Origin: Chlamydiia bacterium
GTDB taxonomy: Bacteria; Chlamydiota; Chlamydiia; Chlamydiales; SM23-39
DNA length: 5,620 nucleotides
Direction of reading: 5' to 3'
NCBI GenBank assembly: GCA_016194825.1
Contig: JACQAR010000125.1
Coordinates: forward strand, 1 to 5,620
Below, one piece after another: positions 1-5,620 of this stretch. The notes under the pieces are model-generated. The model did not search any database. It saw nothing but the letters and a program-made list of their open reading frames with translations, and was not told the DNA's origin. The position numbers and the translations under genes are program-made. Position 1 is the stretch's first letter. Every line of letters starts with the position of its first letter.

Positions 1-184
1 CTCCCGCTCCACCCCTGCGCCCCAGGGGACCGGTTCTGGCTTTGATAACCGGTCGCGCCCTGCTCATAAAAACCGCAAACTGCGTTTGCGGCAGAAGCGC
101 GACCTATCGTGGCTGGTTCGTCGCCGTACTTTTTGTACCGCTCCTCACTTGATGCGCCACGATTTCTCTGTGCCATAACCAGTC
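1..184 (+). repeat. Left arm of a giant inverted repeat
   Basis: This arm is the reverse complement of 356-537, so base 1 pairs with base 537. The first 62 bases match perfectly, as do most of 73-119. By eye there are about ten substitutions and two single-base gaps over the arm, roughly 93 % identity, with most differences clustered at about 120-150. The arm also folds on itself. 12-17 pairs with 23-28 around five bases, 28-35 pairs with 47-54 (GACCGGTT/AACCGGTC), and 73-80 pairs with 84-91 (CCGCAAAC/GTTTGCGG) around a three-base loop. As an alternative to the second hairpin, 51-58 (GGTCGCGC) can pair with 97-104. Because the match begins at base 1, the true outer end may lie to the left of the window. 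I see no credible gene here. The element family is not one I can name. Confidence 0.93.
66..91 (-). terminator. Terminator-like hairpin in the left arm, facing left
   Basis: Read on the - strand, an 8-bp GC-rich stem (CCGCAAAC/GTTTGCGG, 73-80 with 84-91) and a three-base loop are followed directly by five T (the complement of A68-A72). This is the layout of an intrinsic terminator for transcripts leaving the element to the left. The stem is short, and being part of a repeat gives the hairpin another possible reason to exist. Function is inferred from shape only. Confidence 0.4.
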
Positions 185-355
185 TCGGGCTGCGCCCAGG
201 CCCCAGCCTTGCTGGGTCCCCCCGGGGCGCAGATTTGGCCCCTTCGGGTCTTCACAGCTTGTTATAAACACGGAAGTTCTTCGCCATTGAAGGCCCGAAG
301 GGCCTCACTCTGTGCCTCGGGGGCCCCACGTAGTGGGGGCGTAGGCACAGCCATT
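185..355. other. Hairpin-rich centre of the giant palindrome, non-coding
   Basis: This is the unpaired centre between the two arms, GC-rich and made of consecutive stem-loops. 192-197 (GCGCCC) pairs with 225-230 and encloses 202-207/211-216 (CCCAGC/GCTGGG, loop CTT). 291-296/300-305 (AGGCCC/GGGCCT) closes on GAA. 310-316/344-350 (CTGTGCC/GGCACAG) encloses 324-329/333-338 (CCCCAC/GTGGGG, loop GTA). The only stretch without obvious stems is about 250-285. Short open frames cross this region on both strands, but none has a ribosome binding site or a recognisable protein pattern. The regular branching could suit a folded RNA, or a DNA element selected for palindromes. It matches no RNA class I recognise. 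Confidence 0.7.
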
Positions 356-537
356 GACTGGTTATGGCAAAGAGAAATCGTGGCGCATCAAGTGACGAAC
401 CGTACAAGAGTACGGTAAGGAACCAGCCACGATAGGTCGCGCTTCTGCCGCAAACGCAGTTTGCGGTTTTGTGATCAGGGCGCGACCGGTTATCAAAGCC
501 AGAACCGGTCCCCTGGGGCGCAGGGGTGGAGCGGGAG
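356..537 (-). repeat. Right arm of the giant inverted repeat
   Basis: This is the partner of 1-184 in opposite orientation. It has its own copies of the internal hairpins, including 448-455/459-466. It also has a cleaner hairpin than the left arm at about 401-418 (ACCGTAC/GTACGGT, loop AAGA); the matching left-arm site near 124-139 keeps only the inner GTAC/GTAC pairing around TTTTT. Both arms therefore preserve a hairpin while its flanks and loop have diverged. The arm ends 25 bases before the second repeat element. Just past its end, 533-537 (CGGGA) can pair with TCCCG at about 545-549. Confidence 0.93.
448..470 (+). terminator. Terminator-like hairpin in the right arm, facing tamA
   Basis: An 8-bp stem (448-455 with 459-466, CCGCAAAC/GTTTGCGG, loop GCA) is followed by TTTT at 467-470. 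On the + strand it could stop transcripts that come from the left or from inside the palindrome, and so insulate the tamA operon. The T run is short (four, then G), so efficiency may be modest. It is the mirror image of the left-arm hairpin, so the element has an outward-facing terminator shape at each side. Confidence 0.4.
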
Positions 538-562
538 CGAAACATCCCGACGCCTATATTGC

Positions 563-740
563 TATTAACCCGGCATGCAAATAAGAGCCAACTGGCTTGC
601 TGCGGCTTTGCCATATCAATCCTCTCTCGTCAGCCATAGTTTTACTATGGCTTCCTCGTTCATAACGCAGACTTTGTCTGCTTTGATCTGGCTTTGCCTC
701 GCTAGCGCCATTTGTCTCTTATTTGCATGCCGGGTTAATA
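563..740. mobile_element. MITE-like palindromic element with perfect 25-bp terminal inverted repeats
   Basis: 563-587 is the exact reverse complement of 716-740; the core reads TTAACCCGGCATGCAAATAA from 566. Pairing continues imperfectly inwards: AACTGGC near 591 lies opposite GCGCCATTT near 705, and GGCTTTGCC occurs at both 604-612 and 690-698. The interior has two clean hairpins, 632-640/644-652 (AGCCATAGT/ACTATGGCT) and 667-672/676-681 (GCAGAC/GTCTGC), each with a TTT loop. The outermost dinucleotide on each side is TA, so a TA target duplication of the IS630/mariner type is possible. Because TA is its own reverse complement, the sequence cannot separate target from repeat. No transposase is encoded. 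The size of about 178 bases, the terminal repeats and the lack of coding fit a non-autonomous element, but mobility is inferred. It does not resemble the element at 1-537. Confidence 0.5.
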
Positions 741-814
741 AATAATCTCTATTCCTAAGCATGATGTTACAGAATGTTTTTGACCTTGGCGGGGACTTTC
801 TGCAAAATCGGGTC
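741..814 (+). promoter_or_regulatory. Leader of the tamA-tamB operon, with possible weak promoter
   Basis: This is the only unique sequence between the MITE-like element and the preferred tamA start. It begins AT-rich (AATAATCTCTATTCC) and contains TTGACC at 780-785 followed 17 bases later by CAAAAT at 803-808, a partial match to a housekeeping promoter. That promoter would start transcription almost at the ATG at 815, leaving practically no leader. The AT-rich stretch 735-752, which straddles the end of the repeat, is another possible -10 region, but no convincing -35 accompanies it. No good Shine-Dalgarno sequence is present before 761 or 815: GGGG at 791-794 is too far from 815, and GGG at 810-812 is too close. 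Confidence 0.25.
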
Positions 815-2572
815 ATGCGTATCTTGTGCCTCGCTCTTCCTCTGTTCGGCTATGGGTTGAGCTATGATGTGGAATTTTTAGGCCTGAATGATAAAGCAGC
901 ATTCAAAGCGTTGCAAGATGCGTCGCAACTCGTCCATTTGCAAAATCGCCCTCCTCCTTCCATCAATGGCCTCAGATACCGGATTGCGTCAGATATTCCT
1001 GAGCTCATCGAAGTACTCCACGCCTACGCATATTACGAAGCGGCCATCACGAGCGAAATCCAATCAAAAGAAGATGGCTACCATGTCGTTGTATACATCG
1101 ATCCTGGCCCTCAGTACTTGCTTTCTTCCTATGAAGTATTTAAAGAACCCACCTGCAAAGAGACGCTGGTTCTGCCCGAGTGTGCACTAGAGGCGCCAGA
1201 TCTGGGACTCACCCTGGGTAAACCTGCTCTCTCTGTCGATATCGTCAATGCGGAATTGGAGCTGCTCACCCAACTTTCTCGATGCGCTCACCCTTTGGCC
1301 TCGGTTGAACACAGGAAAGTAGAGGTGGACATGGAGGAAAAGGCGGTGCATGCAGCTGCTTGCATCCAAGAGGGTCCTGCTGCCAAATTTGGTCCTACGC
1401 TGATCTATGGCCTCAAAGGAGTGAAACCCGATTTCATCGAAGGAAGGATTGCGTGGAAAGAGGGAGATCCGTATGACGCAGATCGTTTGGAAGAAACACA
1501 GCAGCGCCTTTTGAAAACAGACCTGTTTAGCTCTGTGTTGATCTCTCATGGAGACGAGCTGGATGAAAGAGGAGAGCTGGCCCTGAAAATGCGCCTGAGC
1601 GAAGTGAAGCACCGACAGCTTTCTTTGGGTGCTTTCTATGCGACAGAAGATGGGTTCGGAGGCTCGCTTCGCTGGATCCACAGAAATTTGCGGGGCATGG
1701 GAGAAATACTGAGCATCGACGTAGATGCCTCCAAACGGTGGATCGCTGGACTCATTGTCTATAAGAAACCAGATTTTTTTCGCTATAACCAAACCTATCG
1801 TGCCCTGGCTCAATTGATGCGAGAAAACATTCGCCCTACCTATCTCGCTTTCACTTATCGCTTTGCCAATTACATCGACCGAAAAATCGAGGAGAAAGGA
1901 ACGATGTCGATGGGACTCAAGATCGAACACATCACGGTGACGAAAAGCGCCAACAACAACACCTATCTCCTTCTTGGCCTTCCTCTATCTGGCAAATACG
2001 ATGCGACCGATAATGAGTTGGATCCGAGCCGCGGATTCACAGTTACGTATCAGTTCACGCCGTATCAATCGATGGATTATGGCCACCAACACTTCGTCAA
2101 GCAGCGCCTCACGGGGACGTGTTACCTTCCGATCATGGAGAAGAGAAATTTGGTGCTCGCCCTCCGCGTCCAATTGGGATCGATCGCGGGGGCCAGACAA
2201 AGCTATGTACCTCTTTCCAAGCTATTCCTAGGCGGTTCTTTAGATGAACTGCGCGGCTATCGCTACAAAACAGTAAGCCCTTTGAACAGCAGTCATCAAC
2301 CTCTGGGGGGACGCTCGGCGATTTACGCAACTGCGGAAGGACGCATCCGGCTGACCAAGACCATTGGGCTGGTCCCTTTTGCCGACTTTGGGACTGTCTC
2401 TTTTTCTGAAGTGCCTGAGTGGAACACCAAGTGGTACAAATCGGTCGGCGTCGGCCTACGCTATTTCGCTTATTTTGGTCCGCTCCGCTTTGATATTGGC
2501 TTCCCTTTGAATAAACGGAGCGCCATCGACCCGAATTTCACCATTTACGCAGCAGTGGGGCAAGCCTTTTAA
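815..2572 (+). CDS. tamA: TamA-like Omp85 outer-membrane protein of the translocation and assembly module
   Basis: This encodes a 585-residue outer-membrane barrel protein that would pair with TamB in the TAM complex. Residues 1-16 (MRILCLALPLFGYGLS) form a signal peptide. About 18-265 are POTRA domains of the periplasm; the last and clearest (about 190-265) carries GVKPDFIEGRIAWKEGDPYD and then a LLKTDLFSSV turn. About 267-585 form the barrel. The Omp85 lid-loop motif is seen as FLGGSLDELRGYRY, with RGY at 480-482. The end reads GVGLRYFAYFGPLRFDIGFP (from 545), a typical TamA C-terminal pattern, and the last residue is F, as expected of a beta-signal. E. coli TamA is about 577 residues with three POTRAs; BamA is near 800 with five, so TamA fits better. 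The frame also opens at 761, which adds 18 residues with two acidic ones before the hydrophobic stretch; 815 is preferred because it gives a normal signal peptide. Cysteines at 114, 123, 157 and 183 lie in the first POTRA region. Confidence 0.87.
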   Translation: MRILCLALPLFGYGLSYDVEFLGLNDKAAFKALQDASQLVHLQNRPPPSINGLRYRIASDIPELIEVLHAYAYYEAAITSEIQSKEDGYHVVVYIDPGPQYLLSSYEVFKEPTCKETLVLPECALEAPDLGLTLGKPALSVDIVNAELELLTQLSRCAHPLASVEHRKVEVDMEEKAVHAAACIQEGPAAKFGPTLIYGLKGVKPDFIEGRIAWKEGDPYDADRLEETQQRLLKTDLFSSVLISHGDELDERGELALKMRLSEVKHRQLSLGAFYATEDGFGGSLRWIHRNLRGMGEILSIDVDASKRWIAGLIVYKKPDFFRYNQTYRALAQLMRENIRPTYLAFTYRFANYIDRKIEEKGTMSMGLKIEHITVTKSANNNTYLLLGLPLSGKYDATDNELDPSRGFTVTYQFTPYQSMDYGHQHFVKQRLTGTCYLPIMEKRNLVLALRVQLGSIAGARQSYVPLSKLFLGGSLDELRGYRYKTVSPLNSSHQPLGGRSAIYATAEGRIRLTKTIGLVPFADFGTVSFSEVPEWNTKWYKSVGVGLRYFAYFGPLRFDIGFPLNKRSAIDPNFTIYAAVGQAF

Positions 2573-2574
2573 TG
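2570..2574 (+). promoter_or_regulatory. TAATG stop-start overlap coupling tamA to tamB
   Basis: The tamA stop TAA (2570-2572) and the tamB start ATG (2572-2574) share one A. The only purine-rich stretch upstream is GGGG at 2557-2560, 11 bases before the ATG, inside tamA. This layout is the usual sign of translational coupling: ribosomes ending tamA restart on tamB. It supports one transcript and matched amounts of the two proteins. Confidence 0.8.
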
Positions 2575-5500
2575 AAAAAACTCAGCTACATCCTCGTCTC
2601 GGTTTTCCTATTGATCACAGCCATTGTGGGCTTCATGCAGAGCCCATGGGGGAAAAAATTAGCGCTGCATCTTCTGGCACAGGCGCTGCAGCAATCGGGC
2701 TGGGTCATTCAAGTCGGACAGATCGGAGGTACTCTCCCACAGAACATCGAGCTCAAACAGCTTGTGTTAAAAGGAGATGGCTGGGAAATCGAAGCAGAGT
2801 CTTTACACCTGGACCTCTCCTTGCTTCGCCTTTTCAGAAAAGAGATCGCCATCCGAGAATTGCAAGGAGAAAAGATCCGTTGGAAAGTAGAAAAAGGAAG
2901 ACAGCCTCTATTGAAAAAAGAGGGGCCTCTCCCCTATCTCCTCTCGATTGCCCATTTTGATCTGAAGCAAGTCGAACCATGGAATAGCCACTGGAGCGGA
3001 TCTCTCAAAATCAAACGGAATCAAACCATCCGCTTGCAAGCATCGATACAAACAGAAGAAGCCCCATACGGAGCTTTGGAGGCCCAGATCAAAGCAGGCG
3101 GCTCTTTATTGGGACCCATCCGGGGCGATTTGAGCGGCAAACTGCAAAATCTCAGCTTCCAAGGAGTCTTTACCACTCCTTTGACACAGTCGCTACATTT
3201 CGAGGGACATGTGGCGGACTTAAGCCAAGTAGAGCCCATTTTAGTACGTCTCGATATCAGGCAGACTGAGCAGCTCGAAGTCGATGCGTCATTCCAAACA
3301 GCGCAAGCTTCCTTGGCAAAACAGATCCAAGGAAATCTGCGCGCTCAAAAACGAGAAGAAAGCTGGAGCGGCACAATCGACGCCAAAGCCTCCCTTTGGG
3401 AACATATCTGGCAATTGCAAACTGATTTTGCTTGGAGCCTCGGCGAGCCACTAGAACTGAGCAGCTGGACATTGACCGGCCCCTCTGCCTCTGCTACAGG
3501 TCATTGGTTGATCGATCCACACGGCCTCATCGAAGGCCCCATGACAGTACGGATCGAACGGTTGCAAGATGTGGGACTGCCTCTCTTTGGGATCGCAGAA
3601 GGGACGCTCCTTTGGCAAAAAACTGGCTCGGAGCAAGCGGTGCATGTCGAGATGCAGGCCCACCAGATCTTTTGGGGAGCCTTATTTGCCGAACAGATGC
3701 ATCTGTCTTGCGATGCAGTCGATCCTTTCCATGCACTCAAAGGGAACCTCTCGATCAATCTCGAGCAAGGCAAATATAAAGAGCTCGAAATCACCTCAGC
3801 CAGTCTACAAACCGCTAGGCAGAGAGAGTTCTCTCCCTTCCATCTGCTACTCGAAGGAAAGTGGAAGACGCCCCTCGACTTGACCCTCGATGGTACGTGG
3901 AGCTATAGCGGCGGGAATTGGGAAGCGAACCTACAGACAGCCAGCGGCACGTTTTATCACCACCCTTTCCTCATTCTCTCCCCAATCCATTTTGAAAAAT
4001 CGAGCGGTGCCTTCCGCCTTTCTCCTCTTGAATTGCAACTCGGAGACGGCTCTTGTAGCGCCACGTTTGCTCATGAAGGAGAAAAAACACAAGGACAGCT
4101 CCTCCTCCGCCATCTGCCAATCGATATCCTCTCTTTGAATCCTCTGGAAGTCCCCATCGGAGGGTATTTTGACTTAGATGCGCGCCTCCTGCAACAAGGA
4201 GAACAATTGAGCGCAAAGCTGGAGGCCTCTATCCAAGACCTCGAAGTGGTGGGAATGGAAAGCCGAGAAACCTTGCGAGCAATAGGACATTTTGAGGCGA
4301 GTTTAGAGAGAGACAGACTCGACATCAAAGGCTCTTTAGCAAGCAAAGCCCCTCTTCTGACAGTCGATCTGAGTCTCCCTTTGCATCTCGAAATCTGGCC
4401 CTATCATCTCGCCTTCATTGCCGATCGGGAAATACAAGGACGATTTGCCTACGATGGGAAGATCGAAGAGATCTTGGACTTTTTCGATCTCGGCACCCAC
4501 CGCCTAGAGGGAAATATGGATTGCGAATTCACCCTCAGCCATACATTTGCTTTTCCAAAAATCAAAGGATCGTGCCATTGGAAAAACGGCGTTTACCAAA
4601 ACTACTACACAGGGACGCAGCTCCAAAACATCGAAGCAGAATGGATCGGAAATGGCCCGCGTCTCGACCTCATTCAGTTGACTGCGCAAGACTACCAAGA
4701 AAAAGGGACACTCAGCGCGACGGGACATCTCTCTTTGCTTCCGAAAGACTTCTTTCCCTTCCAATTCCACGTCGAGTTCTCTCATCTCAACTGCGTCGAG
4801 ATCGATCTCGTGGCTGCCGAAGCAAGCGGTTCCGTGCAAGTGATTGGCAACCTGAAAGAAGCCTGGGCCAAAGGCGATATTGCCATCTTACAGAGCATCC
4901 TCACTATCCCCGATCATATTGCCAAACCGATCCCACGCCTCAAAGTCGTCTACCGCAATCCGATCCACCCCGTATTGCCTACTCCAGGAAAACAGCCACA
5001 ACATCCCTATCCTGTACACTTAGACCTCAAAGTCTCTGCCCCCGAAGGGATCTACATCACCGGTCGCGGACTCAATTCCGAATGGAAAGGAGATTTCGTG
5101 ATGGGAGGCACCCTCGATTCGATGGCAGCAAAGGGAAAACTAGAACTCATTCTTGGGGATTTTGTGTTTGCCTCGCGCCAATTCAAGCTGAGCGAAGGCT
5201 CTCTTTCTTTGACGGGCAAAGAGCATGAAATGCCCCATCTCAATATCGCAGCCACTATCGAAGAAAAAGGGGTTGCCATTATCGCTCGCCTCCAAGGACC
5301 ACTCAATCAACCACAACTGACCCTTCAATCGGTCCCTGCACTACCGATGAGCTCTATCCTCGCCTACCTCTTCTTTGGCCAAGAACTCTCTGAAATCAAC
5401 GGACTGCAAGCGCTACAACTGGCCAACGCGATTGCCAACTTATCCGGCGAAGGGCCCGACGTCCTGGAAAACGCGCGCCGCTCTCTCGGCGTCGACCGGC

Positions 5501-5620
5501 TCCGCGTCATCACCGTCCCAAGTGGCGCTGAAGAGGGAAGCGACGCCATTGCGCTCCAAGTAGGAAAATATGTCGCTCAAGGCGTTCTCATCTCCGTCAG
5601 CCAAGGAACAGAAGACAGTA
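2572..5620 (+). CDS. tamB: TamB-like (DUF490) inner-membrane-anchored translocation and assembly module protein, 3' end cut by the window
   Basis: The frame is open from the ATG at 2572 to the last base, giving 1016 full codons with no stop. Residues 1-22 (MKKLSYILVSVFLLITAIVG...) form an uncleaved N-terminal membrane anchor, followed by SPWGKKLA, the usual start of TamB proteins after the anchor. Most of the rest is periplasmic and beta-rich with alternating polar and hydrophobic residues, fitting the long beta-taco groove of TamB/AsmA-like proteins. The C-terminal part is diagnostic: APEGIYITGRGLNSEWKG from about 823, GDFVFASRQFKLSEGSLSL near 862, then a GPLNQPQLTLQS strand and PALPMSSILAYLFFG at 922-936. 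This matches the conserved DUF490 end. VGKYVAQGVLISVSQG near 997 corresponds to the last strands, so perhaps 35-60 residues are missing. E. coli TamB is about 1259 residues, so this one is shorter. It is expected to bridge inner and outer membranes with TamA. Confidence 0.93.
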   Translation, partial: MKKLSYILVSVFLLITAIVGFMQSPWGKKLALHLLAQALQQSGWVIQVGQIGGTLPQNIELKQLVLKGDGWEIEAESLHLDLSLLRLFRKEIAIRELQGEKIRWKVEKGRQPLLKKEGPLPYLLSIAHFDLKQVEPWNSHWSGSLKIKRNQTIRLQASIQTEEAPYGALEAQIKAGGSLLGPIRGDLSGKLQNLSFQGVFTTPLTQSLHFEGHVADLSQVEPILVRLDIRQTEQLEVDASFQTAQASLAKQIQGNLRAQKREESWSGTIDAKASLWEHIWQLQTDFAWSLGEPLELSSWTLTGPSASATGHWLIDPHGLIEGPMTVRIERLQDVGLPLFGIAEGTLLWQKTGSEQAVHVEMQAHQIFWGALFAEQMHLSCDAVDPFHALKGNLSINLEQGKYKELEITSASLQTARQREFSPFHLLLEGKWKTPLDLTLDGTWSYSGGNWEANLQTASGTFYHHPFLILSPIHFEKSSGAFRLSPLELQLGDGSCSATFAHEGEKTQGQLLLRHLPIDILSLNPLEVPIGGYFDLDARLLQQGEQLSAKLEASIQDLEVVGMESRETLRAIGHFEASLERDRLDIKGSLASKAPLLTVDLSLPLHLEIWPYHLAFIADREIQGRFAYDGKIEEILDFFDLGTHRLEGNMDCEFTLSHTFAFPKIKGSCHWKNGVYQNYYTGTQLQNIEAEWIGNGPRLDLIQLTAQDYQEKGTLSATGHLSLLPKDFFPFQFHVEFSHLNCVEIDLVAAEASGSVQVIGNLKEAWAKGDIAILQSILTIPDHIAKPIPRLKVVYRNPIHPVLPTPGKQPQHPYPVHLDLKVSAPEGIYITGRGLNSEWKGDFVMGGTLDSMAAKGKLELILGDFVFASRQFKLSEGSLSLTGKEHEMPHLNIAATIEEKGVAIIARLQGPLNQPQLTLQSVPALPMSSILAYLFFGQELSEINGLQALQLANAIANLSGEGPDVLENARRSLGVDRLRVITVPSGAEEGSDAIALQVGKYVAQGVLISVSQGTEDS

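Noticed and set aside
209..418. 69-codon open frame on the + strand inside the palindrome
   Set aside because: It overlaps several hairpins, has no start signal and its composition is that of translated repeat sequence.
1..537. CRISPR array or tandem repeat
   Set aside because: The repetition is one inverted pair, not regularly spaced direct repeats with spacers.
252..614. 120-codon open frame on the - strand across the palindrome
   Set aside because: It runs through the centre and right arm of the repeat, lacks a ribosome binding site and shows no protein-like pattern. Its length follows from the GC-rich palindromic sequence. Copies of such repeats are often annotated as hypothetical proteins.
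563..740. Rho-independent terminator or tRNA-like gene at the second element
   Set aside because: No T run follows the long stem on either strand, and the internal hairpins lack tRNA arm lengths, the conserved T-loop and the anticodon arrangement.
616..816. 66-codon open frame on the - strand over the MITE-like element
   Set aside because: It is made of the element's hairpins and one terminal repeat and then runs into the start of tamA; there is no start signal or known domain.
1187..1930. 247-codon open frame on the - strand inside tamA
   Set aside because: It is a shadow of the well-supported tamA frame; the translation has no family features.
815..2572. BamA instead of TamA
   Set aside because: The protein has room for about three POTRA domains, not five, and its length and coupling to tamB fit TamA. 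The possibility is kept only if no other Omp85 gene exists in the genome.
4521..5228. 235-codon open frame on the + strand inside tamB
   Set aside because: It lies in another frame of the clear TamB-coding sequence and its translation is rich in R, S and P, typical of a shadow frame.

Overview
The window holds the start of a two-gene outer-membrane operon and, upstream of it, about 740 bases of non-coding DNA built almost entirely from inverted repeats. Both genes are on the + strand. The first (stop at 2572) encodes a TamA-like Omp85 protein: a signal peptide, about three POTRA domains and a 16-strand-type C-terminal barrel. The second starts inside the first gene's stop codon and stays open to the window edge. 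It encodes a TamB-like (DUF490) protein with an N-terminal membrane anchor and the conserved C-terminal TamB signature. Together they would form the translocation and assembly module (TAM): an inner-membrane-anchored beta-rich bridge (TamB) working with an outer-membrane barrel (TamA). Such systems act in outer-membrane protein insertion and, by more recent models of TamB/AsmA-like proteins, in phospholipid transport between the membranes.

The organism is a diderm (Gram-negative-type) bacterium, because both proteins only make sense with an outer membrane. Both proteins look divergent from the enterobacterial forms. The general look (CTC/TCT-rich, moderate-GC coding sequence next to structured repeats) would fit an environmental chlamydia-like lineage. 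That is an impression only, and nothing in the window proves the phylum.

Layout: 1-537 is a giant imperfect palindrome, with arms 1-184 and 356-537 (about 93 % identical by eye) around a 171-base centre packed with further hairpins. Each arm carries a terminator-like hairpin facing outwards. The left end may continue beyond the window. After a 25-base gap, 563-740 is a second, unrelated palindromic element with perfect 25-base terminal inverted repeats, possible TA flanks and internal hairpins; it resembles a MITE. 741-814 is a short AT-rich leader. tamA follows at 815 (or 761) to 2572, then tamB from 2572 to beyond 5620.

I see no RNA gene of a known class, no CRISPR array and no transposase gene. 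The short open frames across the repeats look like by-products of the palindromes. The best candidate for something undescribed is the pair of stacked repeat elements in the promoter region of the TAM operon, not a new protein system.
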